Assembly: GCF_008710275.1 (NCBI RefSeq) | Contig: NZ_VYQE01000005.1 | Span: 182,875-246,874 of the forward strand | Direction of reading: 5' to 3' | Origin: Histidinibacterium aquaticum | GTDB lineage: Bacteria > Pseudomonadota > Alphaproteobacteria > Rhodobacterales > Rhodobacteraceae | Length of the DNA: 64,000 nt | In this document: positions 16,218 to 24,268 of the stretch, one piece after another | How positions within the stretch are numbered: the stretch's first letter is position 1 | How the letters are laid out: each line of letters opens with the position of its first letter | The notes under the pieces: generated by a model | Told to the model about the DNA's origin: nothing | The model's database searches: none | The model's input: only the letters and a program-made list of their open reading frames with translations | Translations under genes and position numbers: made by a program

Positions 16218-17158
16218 CAGCCTTTCACGGCCCCCGCGGCGATGCCGCGGACGAAGAGCTTGCCGGAGAAGAAGTAGACGACGAGCGGCACGAGACCGGT
16301 CAGCAGGGTCGCCGCCATGTTGACGTTGTATTCCTTCACGCCCTGCACCGAGTTGACGATGTTGTTCAGCTGAACCGTCATCGGGTAGTTCTCGGGGCGC
16401 ACGTAGACGACGCCGAAGAGGAAGTCGTTCCAGATACCGGTGACCTGGATGATCAGGGCCACGACGAAGATCGGCAGCGACATGGGCATGATGATCCGCA
16501 CGAAGATGCCCCAGAAGCCGGCGCCGTCGACGCGGGCCGCCTTGAAGAGCTCCTCGGGGATCGCGGCGAAGTAGTTGCGGAAGAGCAGGGTGTTGATCGG
16601 CATCCCGAAGGCGACGTGCACCAGAACCAGCCCGGTGAGCGAGCCGTAGAGGCCGGCCTCGCGCAGCAGGATCACGATCGGGTAGAGCATGACCTGGTAG
16701 GGAATGAAGGCGCCGATCATGAGGATCGTGAAGAAGACCTCGGACCCTTTGAACTTCCACATCGAGAGGGCGTAGCCGTTCACGCTGGCCACGGCGATGG
16801 AGATGATCACCGAGGGGATCAGGATCGTCACCGAGTTCCAGAAGCCGCGGGAGAGGCCGTCGCAGTTGATGCCGGTGCAGGCCTCGGACCAGGCCTTGAT
16901 CCAAGGCTGGAAGGTGGCCTCGATCGGCGGGGCGAAGATGTTGCCCACGCGGATCTCGGGCATGCCCTTCAGCGACGTGACGAGCATCACGTAGAGCGGC
17001 AGGGCGTAGTAGACGGCGACGACGAAGAGGGTGCCGTAGACGATGATGTTGGTGCGGCTGAAGACCTTCTTCGGCCGCGGGCCCGATGGGCCGTCGAGGC
17101 GGTCGCGGACCGGCTCTTCGGCCGCCATGGTGCTGGCGAGAGTTCCGACGTTAGCCAC
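16217..17158 (-). CDS. Carbohydrate ABC transporter permease (MalG-type)
   Basis: A 313-residue inner-membrane permease. A cytoplasmic N-terminus of about 35 residues is followed by six predicted helices. The EAA loop that contacts the ATPase reads EELFKAARVDGAGFWGIFVRIIMP near residues 208-231. MalG-type members end with a short C-terminus as here (FVRGIAAGAVKG). The gene overlaps the MalF-type permease by 8 nt. Confidence 0.9.
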   Translation of the reverse strand: MANVGTLASTMAAEEPVRDRLDGPSGPRPKKVFSRTNIIVYGTLFVVAVYYALPLYVMLVTSLKGMPEIRVGNIFAPPIEATFQPWIKAWSEACTGINCDGLSRGFWNSVTILIPSVIISIAVASVNGYALSMWKFKGSEVFFTILMIGAFIPYQVMLYPIVILLREAGLYGSLTGLVLVHVAFGMPINTLLFRNYFAAIPEELFKAARVDGAGFWGIFVRIIMPMSLPIFVVALIIQVTGIWNDFLFGVVYVRPENYPMTVQLNNIVNSVQGVKEYNVNMAATLLTGLVPLVVYFFSGKLFVRGIAAGAVKG

Positions 17159-18089
17159 GCTTCCGTCCTCCGAATTCGAGATAGGCCCAGGGCACGAGGA
17201 TGATGACGACCATCACGAGCATCATGGTCGAGGCGGCGAAGCCCTGGCCGAGGTTCTGACCGCCGAACATGGCCTGCATGACGTACTTGGCAGGCACCTC
17301 GGAGGCGATGCCGGGTCCGCCCGAGGTCATGGCGACGACGAGGTCATAGAGTTTGACGATGCCGCTGGCGATGAGCACCAGCGAGGTCACGAAGACCGGG
17401 CGCATCATCGGGATGATGACGCGGATGTAGGTCTTGACCGTGCCGATGCCGTCGACGCGGGCGGCCTTCCAGATGTCCTCGTCGATGCCGCGCAGGCCGG
17501 CGAGCATGATGCACATGATCAGGCCGGTGCCCTGCCAGAGGCCGGCGATCAGCAGGCCGAACATGACGAGGTCGGGATTGTTCAACGGGTCGAAGGTGAA
17601 GCTCTCCCAACCCATGCCGCGAACCACCTGCTGGAAGCCCAGCTCGGGGTTGAGCAGCCACTGCCAGATCAGGCCGGTGACGATGAAGGAGAGCGCGAAG
17701 GGATAGAGGAAGATCGTGCGGAAGGCGTTCTCGCCGCGGATCTTGCGGTCGAGCAGCGCCGCGAGCACGAAGCCGATGACCAGCGTGCCGACCACCGAAC
17801 AGACCCCGTAGATCGCCAGGTTCTCGATGGAGACGAGCCATTTGCGCGTGCCCCAGAGGCGGTCGTACTGTTCCAGCCCCGCCCATTCGAGCCGGGGCAG
17901 AAGGCCCGAGTCGGTGAACGAATAGACCACCGTCCAGATGGTCCCGCCGAGGAACACGACGAGCGCCGTGAACATCATCGGGATCAGTGCCATCTTGGAC
18001 TGGAGGTTCTTCAGTATGCGGACCGGGCGGCGCGCCTCGGTCCCGGCCTGCGCCGCCGGAGCGTTACCGGCCTCATCGGCGATTGCCAT
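17151..18089 (-). CDS. Carbohydrate ABC transporter permease (MalF-type)
   Basis: A 312-residue inner-membrane permease with about six helices. The EAA motif IDEDIWKAARVDGIGTVKTYIRVIIPMM lies in the last third. The ATG at 18089 is chosen because GGGAGG is 5-6 nt upstream; the longer frame from 18110 would read through that site. It pairs with the MalG-type gene to form the channel of a CUT1 sugar importer. Confidence 0.9.
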   Translation of the reverse strand: MAIADEAGNAPAAQAGTEARRPVRILKNLQSKMALIPMMFTALVVFLGGTIWTVVYSFTDSGLLPRLEWAGLEQYDRLWGTRKWLVSIENLAIYGVCSVVGTLVIGFVLAALLDRKIRGENAFRTIFLYPFALSFIVTGLIWQWLLNPELGFQQVVRGMGWESFTFDPLNNPDLVMFGLLIAGLWQGTGLIMCIMLAGLRGIDEDIWKAARVDGIGTVKTYIRVIIPMMRPVFVTSLVLIASGIVKLYDLVVAMTSGGPGIASEVPAKYVMQAMFGGQNLGQGFAASTMMLVMVVIILVPWAYLEFGGRKRG

Positions 18090-18141
18090 GGTGTCCTCCC
18101 AAACTGCCATGCCCCCTCAGTCCGGCACGGCCTCTGATGGA

Positions 18142-18166
18142 ATGGGCCCCCGAAGAGGGGGCCCAT
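18142..18166 (-). other. Intercistronic stem-loop after the binding-protein gene
   Basis: ATGGGCCCCC and GGGGGCCCAT form a perfect 10-bp stem with a 5-nt loop between the binding-protein and permease genes. Hairpins here commonly raise the mRNA level of the binding protein over the permeases by attenuating read-through or blocking 3' exonucleases. Confidence 0.7.
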
Positions 18167-18187
18167 CCGTGATCGTGGAGAGGCCGA

Positions 18188-19420
18188 TTACTCGGCGTCT
18201 TCGATGATCTGGGCGTACCGCTCCTGGGCGTCCTCAGCAGTCATCGAGGGCGTGTTCCAGAACTCGGTCATCAGGTCGTTGGCCTGCGTGATCGTGTCGG
18301 GCGTCAGCAGCTCGTTGCCGGAGGGCAGCGTGTTGCCGGCGGCCAGCAGGTCGAGACCTTTCTGGGTGCACTCGTTGACGGTCTCGAGGTCGACGTCGCC
18401 GCGGATCGGCAGCGAGCCCTTCTTGGAGTTGAAGGCGACCTGAACCTCGGGGGACAGCAGCAGCGCGGCCATCTCCTTCTGGGCGGCCTCGATCTCGGGG
18501 TCGCCGGTCACCGGGAAGTAGAAAGCGTCGCCGCCGGTGTCGAGCACCGCGACCTCGCCGAGACCGGGCAGGCAGGAGTAGTCCTCGCCGGCGGTCATCT
18601 CGGCCACGGCGAATTCGCCCTGGGCCCAGTCGCCCATGATCTGCGCGCCGGCCTGGCCGGTGATCACGGCGTTGGTGGCCTGGTTCCAGTCCTGGACGTC
18701 GATGCCGTCGGACAGGTCACGCGCGTCGGCGAAGGCCTGGAAGACGCGGGCGTAGTTCTCGCCACGGGCGACCTCGGCGTTCTTGTCGCGGTTCACGGCG
18801 AGCCAGTCTTCCTGACCGGCCAGCGCGATGGCCATCACGCCGAACATGCCGTTCTGCTGCCAGGCCTGGCCGCCGACGGCGAGCGGGGTGACGCCGGCCT
18901 CTTCGAGGGCGGAGGCGGACTCGGTGAACTCGGTCCAGTTCTGCGGAACCTCGAGGCCGTTGTCCTCGTAGGCGGCGTTCGAGAGCCACATCCACTGCCA
19001 GGAGTGGATGTTGACCGGCGCACAGTAGACACGGCCGTCGATGGTGCAGGCGTCGAGCAGCGTGGAGGGGTTCACGATATCGGCCCAGCCCTGCTCTTCG
19101 GCGACGTCGGTGAGGTCGAGCAGAAGGCCCGCCTCGATCAGTTCCTCGGCCTGGCGGCCGTGGTTGAACTGGAACGCCGCCGGCGGGTCGCCGCCGATGA
19201 TCCGGCTGACCATGACCGGGCGAGCGGTGTCGCCGCCGCCGGCGATCGCGCCGTCGACCCAGGTGTGGTCGGTCCGCTCGTTCACCGCCTTGGCGAACTC
19301 GTTCACCGCCGCAGCCTCGCCGCCCGAGGTCCACCAGTGCATCACCTCGAGTTCGACGGCGTTCGCCGCGGACGCGCTTACGATAGCGCTAGCAGCCAGA
19401 AGTTTAGTGGTCAGTCTCAC
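18188..19420 (-). CDS. Sugar ABC transporter substrate-binding protein (CUT1, glucose/mannose-type)
   Basis: A 410-residue periplasmic binding protein. The signal peptide covers about residues 1-22 (ends ASAANA). The mature start VELEVMHWWTSGGEAAAV and GGGDTARPVMVSRIIGGDPPAAFQFNHG strongly resemble glucose/mannose-type CUT1 binding proteins (GtsA-like). Aromatic residues in PVNIHSWQWMWLSN would stack on the sugar. The start is GTG at 19420 with GGGAGGA about 6 nt upstream. It is first in the operon, followed by a stem-loop, and transcribed from a promoter overlapped by two LacI-type operators. A gluco- or manno-oligosaccharide substrate is an inference from the downstream beta-mannosidase. 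Confidence 0.9.
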   Translation of the reverse strand: MRLTTKLLAASAIVSASAANAVELEVMHWWTSGGEAAAVNEFAKAVNERTDHTWVDGAIAGGGDTARPVMVSRIIGGDPPAAFQFNHGRQAEELIEAGLLLDLTDVAEEQGWADIVNPSTLLDACTIDGRVYCAPVNIHSWQWMWLSNAAYEDNGLEVPQNWTEFTESASALEEAGVTPLAVGGQAWQQNGMFGVMAIALAGQEDWLAVNRDKNAEVARGENYARVFQAFADARDLSDGIDVQDWNQATNAVITGQAGAQIMGDWAQGEFAVAEMTAGEDYSCLPGLGEVAVLDTGGDAFYFPVTGDPEIEAAQKEMAALLLSPEVQVAFNSKKGSLPIRGDVDLETVNECTQKGLDLLAAGNTLPSGNELLTPDTITQANDLMTEFWNTPSMTAEDAQERYAQIIEDAE

Positions 19421-19437
19421 GATTTCTCCTCCCTAGA

Positions 19438-19451
19438 CTAAATCGTTGTAG
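19438..19451. promoter_or_regulatory. Probable LacI-family operator O2
   Basis: CTAAATCGTTGTAG matches the idealised palindrome CTAAATCGATTTAG at 12 of 14 positions, with the central CG typical of LacI-family sites. It lies just downstream of the predicted -10 of the sugar operon, 20 bp centre-to-centre from the second copy. Confidence 0.65.
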
Positions 19452-19456
19452 GCGAG

Positions 19457-19484
19457 GCTATATCGATTTAGAAATATGACTCAA
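19457..19484 (-). promoter_or_regulatory. Predicted promoter of the sugar ABC operon
   Basis: On the minus strand TTGAGT (19484-19479) and TATAGC (19462-19457) are 16 bp apart, about 36 bp before the GTG start of the binding protein. Both candidate operators overlap the -10 or the start region, so a bound LacI protein would block initiation. Confidence 0.6.
19458..19471. promoter_or_regulatory. Probable LacI-family operator O1
   Basis: CTATATCGATTTAG matches the idealised palindrome CTAAATCGATTTAG at 13 of 14 positions and overlaps the spacer and -10 of the operon promoter. The divergent gene at 19611 encodes a LacI-family regulator. Confidence 0.7.
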
Positions 19485-19610
19485 GAGCTTTCCTTTCCGA
19501 ATGTCGTGACGATGTCGGGAGGTGGGCTAAGTCTCGGTGGTTGAACCCGAAAAGGGCACTGCCGCAGCCGACCAGGAAGGGGCGCCGGCGGTCCGCCGCG
19601 CGTCGGGACG

Positions 19611-20639
19611 TTGAAGAAAACCGAGGTTCCCTTGACCGCAGAGGCGAGGCCGGCCGGCACGAAGCCGACCCTGAAGACGATTGCCGAACTATCGGGCCTC
19701 GCGGTGCCGACGGTGAGCCGTGCGCTCAACGATGCGCCCGATATCGGGGCCCGCACCAAGGAGCTCGTGAGGCGAATCGCGCTCGAGATCGGCTACGTTC
19801 CGAATCGGGCGGGCGTCCGTCTGCGGACCGGCCGGACGCAGGTGATCGCGCTGATCATCTCGACCGAGCACGAGATCATGAACCACACCGCCCGGATGAT
19901 CTCCTCGATCGCGGGCGGGCTGAAGGGGACGGCCTTCCACCTCAACGTGACGCCCTACTTCCCGGACGAGGACCCGATGCGGGCTGTCCGCTACGTGGTC
20001 GAGAACCGGCTGGCCGATGCGGTGATCCTGAACCAGACGCAGCCGCGCGACCCGCGCGTGGCCTACCTGCGCGAGCGGGGGTTCCCCTTCGCCACGCACG
20101 GCCGCACCGACTGGTGCGAGAGCCACCCCTATTTCGACTTCGACAATCTCGTTTACGGCCGGATCGGTACGGAGAAGCTGATAGAGCGCGGCCGCCGCGA
20201 GATCGCCGTACTCGCTCCGCCGCTCGACCAGATGTACTCGCAGCACATCGTCGCCGGGGCCGCGGAGGCCGCCAAGGCTGCCGGTGCGCGGCACATGGTC
20301 ATCGAGGGCGCGACCACGAACGATCACCACGAGAAGATCCGGGCCGCCGTACATGCCCAGGTCGAGGCGCGTCCCAAGACCGACGCCATCATCTCGAGCT
20401 CCGCCTCCGGGGCCATGGCGGCGGTCGCGGCGCTCGAGGCCGAAGGCCTGGTGCTGGGACGGGACGTCGATGTCTGCGGCAAGGAGAGCCTGCCGATCCT
20501 GACGCTTTTCCGTCCCGAGATCGTCGCGGTGCAGGAAGATGTGGCCCGGGCCGGCGCCTTCCTGGCGCGAGCGGCGATGCAGGCGATCCTGGAACCCGAC
20601 GCCCCGCCACTTCAGGGGCTCGACATCCCCGACACGTGA
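19611..20639 (+). CDS. LacI-family transcriptional regulator of the sugar locus
   Basis: A 342-residue repressor. The N-terminal helix-turn-helix is TLKTIAELSGLAVPTVSRALNDAP near residues 20-43, with the hinge region following (IGYVPNRAGVRLRTGRTQVIALI). The periplasmic-binding-protein-like effector domain occupies residues 70-335. The start is TTG at 19611 (weak GGGA upstream); TTG 19632 with GAGG 5 nt upstream is an alternative, and there is no ATG nearby. It is divergent from the transporter operon, whose promoter holds two LacI-type palindromes, and begins the plus-strand catabolic group. The inducer is probably the imported sugar or a product of it. Confidence 0.9.
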   Translation: MKKTEVPLTAEARPAGTKPTLKTIAELSGLAVPTVSRALNDAPDIGARTKELVRRIALEIGYVPNRAGVRLRTGRTQVIALIISTEHEIMNHTARMISSIAGGLKGTAFHLNVTPYFPDEDPMRAVRYVVENRLADAVILNQTQPRDPRVAYLRERGFPFATHGRTDWCESHPYFDFDNLVYGRIGTEKLIERGRREIAVLAPPLDQMYSQHIVAGAAEAAKAAGARHMVIEGATTNDHHEKIRAAVHAQVEARPKTDAIISSSASGAMAAVAALEAEGLVLGRDVDVCGKESLPILTLFRPEIVAVQEDVARAGAFLARAAMQAILEPDAPPLQGLDIPDT

Positions 20640-20684
20640 CGTGAGGTTGCGGGTCGTAAGAGTTGCCAATCAGGGAGGATGCGT

Positions 20685-21740
20685 ATGGCGACGCAGATTA
20701 AGGGCCCGGCCTTGTTCCTGGCCCAGTTCGCGGGCGACGAAGCACCGTACAATTCGTTGAAGAATATCGCCGAGTGGGCCGCGGGCCTCGGCTACAAGGG
20801 GGTGCAGATCCCCACGTTCGATCCGCGGCTCTTCGATCTCGACAAGGCGGCCGAGAGCAAGGACTACTGCGACGAGGTCAAGGGCACCTGCCAGGAGGCC
20901 GGGGTCGAGATCACCGAGCTCTCGACCCACCTTCAGGGGCAGCTGGTCGCGGTGAATCCGGCCTATGACTCGGTCTTCGACGCCTTCGCGCCCGAGAAGG
21001 TGCACGGCAATCCGAAGGCGCGGCAGGAGTGGGCGGTCGACCAGGTTAAGAAGTGCGCCGTCGCATCCAAGCACCTCGGCCTCTCGCACACGGTCTCATT
21101 CTCCGGCGCGCTCGCCTGGCCCTACGTCTATCCCTGGCCGCAGCGGCCCGAGGGGCTGATCGACGAGGCCTTCGACGAGCTGGCGCGTCGCTGGAAGCCG
21201 ATCTTCGATCACTACCAGGAGCACGGCCAGGACATCGGCTTCGAGCTGCACCCGGGCGAGGACCTCTTCGATGGGGCGACCTTCGAGATGCTGCTGGAGA
21301 AGGTGGGCAACCACCCGGCCTGCATGATCAACTACGATCCCAGCCACTTCGTGCTGCAACAGCTCGACTACGTGGCTTTCATCGACATCTACCACGAGCG
21401 CATTAACGCCTTCCACGTCAAGGATGCCGAGTTCAATCCGGACGGCCGGCAGGGCGTCTACTCCGGCTACCAGGGCTGGGTCGGGCGCGCCGGACGCTTC
21501 CGGTCGCTGGGCGACGGCGATGTCGATTTCAACGCGATCTTCTCCAAGCTCACGCAGTACGGCTACGACAGCTGGGCCGTGCTCGAGTGGGAGTGCTGCA
21601 TCAAGTCGGCCGAGCAGGGCGCCGCCGAGGGCGCGCCCTTCATCGCGAGCCACCTGATCGAGGCGCCGGCCAAGGCCTTCGACGATTTCGCGGGCGGCGA
21701 GCGTGACGAAAAGCAGATCAAGGGGATGCTGGGACTATGA
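20685..21740 (+). CDS. Sugar phosphate isomerase/epimerase-like TIM barrel (second copy)
   Basis: A 351-residue xylose-isomerase-like protein, longer than the minus-strand homologue. Metal-binding motifs: IGFELHPGEDLFDG near 183, INYDPSHFVLQ near 213, and AFHVKDAEFNPDGRQG near 243, with AVLEWECC near 303. The ATG at 20685 is used because GGGAGG is 6 nt upstream; ATG 20679 abuts that site. The gene overlaps the next dehydrogenase by 4 nt (ATGA), so the two enzymes are translationally coupled, as seen for pairs acting on oxidised glycosides. Confidence 0.87.
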   Translation: MATQIKGPALFLAQFAGDEAPYNSLKNIAEWAAGLGYKGVQIPTFDPRLFDLDKAAESKDYCDEVKGTCQEAGVEITELSTHLQGQLVAVNPAYDSVFDAFAPEKVHGNPKARQEWAVDQVKKCAVASKHLGLSHTVSFSGALAWPYVYPWPQRPEGLIDEAFDELARRWKPIFDHYQEHGQDIGFELHPGEDLFDGATFEMLLEKVGNHPACMINYDPSHFVLQQLDYVAFIDIYHERINAFHVKDAEFNPDGRQGVYSGYQGWVGRAGRFRSLGDGDVDFNAIFSKLTQYGYDSWAVLEWECCIKSAEQGAAEGAPFIASHLIEAPAKAFDDFAGGERDEKQIKGMLGL

Positions 21741-22855
21741 GCCGAGTGAGACTTGGAATGGTCGGCGGCGGCCAGGGCGCCTTCATCGGGGGCGTGCACC
21801 GGATCGCCAGCCGCATCGACGACCGCTTCGAACTGGTGGCGGGGGCGCTCAGCTCCACGCCGGAGAAGGCCAAGGCCTCGGGCGAGGCGCTGGGCCTCGA
21901 TCCCGAGCGGAGCTACACCGACTACGAGGAGATGGCGAAGGCAGAGGCCAGCCGTCCCGACGGCATCGAGGCGGTCTCGATCGTCACGCCGAACCACATG
22001 CACGCGGGACCGGCCATCGCCTTTCTCGAGGCCGGGATCCACGTCATCTGCGACAAGCCGCTGACCACCTCGATGGAGGAGGCCGAGCGGATCGCGAAGG
22101 CGGTCGACGCCTCGTCGGCGAAGTTCATCCTGACGCACAACTACACCGGCTACCCGCTCATGCGGCAGGCGCGGCAGATGATCGAGCGCGGCGACCTGGG
22201 CAAGATCCGGGTGATCCAGGCGGAATACGCGCAGGACTGGATGGCCGAGGAGCCCGACGCCGACAACAAGCAGGCGGCCTGGCGGACCGATCCCAAGAAG
22301 TCCGGCGGCGGCGGCGCGATCGGCGACATCGGCACCCACGCGCTCAACCTCGCGACATTCGTGTCGGGGCTGAAGCCGGAGGCGCTGCTGGCCGACCTCG
22401 ATGCCTTCGTCACGGGGCGCCAGCTCGACGACAACGCGCACGTCCTGCTGCGCATGTCCGGTGGCGCCAAGGCGATGCTCTGGGCGAGCCAGGTCGCGAT
22501 GGGATGCGAGAACGGTCTCACCTTGCGGATCTACGGCGACAAGGCCGGGATCGAATGGGCGCAGGAAAATCCGAACCGGATGACCTTCACCAAGTTCGGT
22601 GAACCCAAGCAGATCATCACCCGCGGCGGCGCCGGTCTTGGCGGTGGTGCGGGCGACTGGACCCGCATCCCTCCGGGGCATCCGGAGGGTTACCTGGAGG
22701 GCTTCGCCAACGTCTACACGGACGCCGCCGACCTCATCCAGGGCAAGGCGGACGGGGCGCTTCTGCCGGGCATCGAAGCCGGTCTCGAGGGCATGTGGTT
22801 CATCGAGGCCTGCATCGAGAGCTCCAAGGCAGGCGGCACCTGGGTCAAACGGTGA
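21737..22855 (+). CDS. Gfo/Idh/MocA-family sugar dehydrogenase (second copy)
   Basis: A 372-residue oxidoreductase. Rossmann start RLGMVGGGQGAFIGGVHR; catalytic-Lys motif CDKPLTTSMEEAERI near residue 99; GGGGAIGDIGTHALNLATFVSG near 193, where the histidine of GTHA is the usual catalytic partner. The GGGQGAFIGxxHR start is typical of the subgroup found beside TIM-barrel epimerases in glycoside and inositol-type catabolism. It is coupled by overlap both upstream (ATGA) and downstream (GTGA). Confidence 0.9.
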   Translation: MSRVRLGMVGGGQGAFIGGVHRIASRIDDRFELVAGALSSTPEKAKASGEALGLDPERSYTDYEEMAKAEASRPDGIEAVSIVTPNHMHAGPAIAFLEAGIHVICDKPLTTSMEEAERIAKAVDASSAKFILTHNYTGYPLMRQARQMIERGDLGKIRVIQAEYAQDWMAEEPDADNKQAAWRTDPKKSGGGGAIGDIGTHALNLATFVSGLKPEALLADLDAFVTGRQLDDNAHVLLRMSGGAKAMLWASQVAMGCENGLTLRIYGDKAGIEWAQENPNRMTFTKFGEPKQIITRGGAGLGGGAGDWTRIPPGHPEGYLEGFANVYTDAADLIQGKADGALLPGIEAGLEGMWFIEACIESSKAGGTWVKR

Positions 22856-23721
22856 GCCTGCACCCGGACGAGATCGCGGTTGCGCCCGCGACCGTCCGGG
22901 CGCTTCTGGCCGGCCAGGCGTCGCGCTGGGCCGGCCTCGACCCCCACCGGGTCGAACAGGCGGGCACCGATTTCCACCTGTTCCGGCTTGGAACGGACAT
23001 CGTGGTCCGCCTGCCGCGCCATCCCGCGGCCGATGCCCAGATGGCGCGGGATGCGCTTCTCTTGCCGCGGCTCGGCCCGCTCGTGCCGCTCGAGACCCCG
23101 GAGTTTCTCTTTCTCGGACAGCCGGGCGCGGATTTTCCATTCCGTTGGTCGATCCAGCGCTGGATCGAGGGCGAGGATGCTTTGCGGCATCCCGAGCCGA
23201 TCGCCTGCGGCGGCGAGCTGGCGCGCTTCATCGCGGCCCTGCGCGAGGTCGATCCCGTGCTCGCCGGCCCCCCGCATGGCAACCGGGGCGTGCCCCTGGC
23301 CGAGCGCGATGCCGAACTCCGGAGCGCGCTGGAGCAGATATCGGAGCTTCCCCGGGACAGCGTGCTGGACCTGTGGGAGAGGGCACTCCGCGCGGCGCCG
23401 CCGGAGCGGCTGGCCGTCGTCCACGCAGATCTTCACCCCGGCAACCTGCTGGTCCGCGACGGTCGCCTGACGGCGGTCATCGACTGGGGCCTGGTCACGC
23501 AGGGCGATCCGGCGGTCGACCTCATGTGCGCCTGGGCGGTGCTCGACCGCGGAGACCGTGCGGCGTTCCGGGCCATACTGGCGCCGGACGAGGACGAGTG
23601 GCTGCGAGGCATGGGCTGGGCGCTCGCCTTCGCCTTGCCGATCATCCCCTACTACCGGGAAAGCGACCCTGCCTTCGCGGCCCTCGCCAGGCGAACCGTC
23701 GAGAGGCTACTCGCCGTCTGA
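22852..23721 (+). CDS. APH-fold phosphotransferase, probable small-molecule/sugar kinase
   Basis: A 289-residue protein with the aminoglycoside-phosphotransferase/choline-kinase fold. Catalytic loop VVHADLHPGNLLV near residue 192, DFG-equivalent AVIDWGLVTQGDPAVDLMCAW near 208, N-lobe IVVRLPRHP. The GTG at 22852 overlaps the dehydrogenase stop as GTGA, so it belongs to the catabolic operon. That linkage suggests phosphorylation of a sugar product rather than antibiotic inactivation, though family members of the MphE/APH type look alike. The 3' end overlaps the convergent gluconokinase by 15 nt. Confidence 0.82.
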   Translation: MSLHPDEIAVAPATVRALLAGQASRWAGLDPHRVEQAGTDFHLFRLGTDIVVRLPRHPAADAQMARDALLLPRLGPLVPLETPEFLFLGQPGADFPFRWSIQRWIEGEDALRHPEPIACGGELARFIAALREVDPVLAGPPHGNRGVPLAERDAELRSALEQISELPRDSVLDLWERALRAAPPERLAVVHADLHPGNLLVRDGRLTAVIDWGLVTQGDPAVDLMCAWAVLDRGDRAAFRAILAPDEDEWLRGMGWALAFALPIIPYYRESDPAFAALARRTVERLLAV

Positions 23722-24228
23722 CGACAGCCGAGCTGCGACCTCCGCGACCATTTCCTCGGGCCTCTGGTCGGCGGAGACCCGGATCGCGGTCTCGTCGTCG
23801 CCCGGCGGTTCCAGCGTCTCGAACTGGCTGTCGAGGAGGGACAGCGGCATGAAGTGGCCCTTCCGGCCCTGCATGCGTTCCGCGATCAGCTCCTTGCTGG
23901 CGTCCGGATAGACCGTGATCAGGCCCGGCAGCTGCGCGCGGAGCCGGTCGCGGTAGCTCCTCTTGAGGGCGGAGCAGGCCAGGACCGTCTCGTGGAACTG
24001 CCGTTTCTCCGCCGCGGCCCGGGCGAGCTGGTCGAGCCAGGGCCAGCGCATCTCGTCGGTCAGCGGCTTGCCCGAGGCCATGCGGTCGACGTTCGACTGG
24101 GGATGATAGGCGTCACCCTCCAGGAAGACCGCACCGAGCCGCTCCGCCAGCGCGGAGCCCACGGTCGACTTGCCCGATCCGGAGGTACCCATCACGAGGA
24201 TGGCGCGGTGTTTCGGCGTTTGCGTCAT
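23707..24228 (-). CDS. Gluconokinase (thermoresistant GntK type)
   Basis: Phosphorylates D-gluconate to 6-phosphogluconate for the Entner-Doudoroff/pentose phosphate route. The 173-residue protein has the P-loop VMGTSGSGKSTVG near residue 12, FLEGDAYHP near 34, SGKPLTDEMRWPWLDQL near 48, and VLACSALKRSYRDRLR near 77, all GntK hallmarks. The ATG at 24228 gives the normal N-terminus; the longer frame to 24345 does not. It lies 40 nt downstream of the LOG gene on the same strand and is convergent with the sugar group. Confidence 0.92.
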   Translation of the reverse strand: MTQTPKHRAILVMGTSGSGKSTVGSALAERLGAVFLEGDAYHPQSNVDRMASGKPLTDEMRWPWLDQLARAAAEKRQFHETVLACSALKRSYRDRLRAQLPGLITVYPDASKELIAERMQGRKGHFMPLSLLDSQFETLEPPGDDETAIRVSADQRPEEMVAEVAARLSSDGE

Positions 24229-24268
24229 GCGCAGGACCCTGAGCGATCGGACTTCCGGTGAAAAGGCC

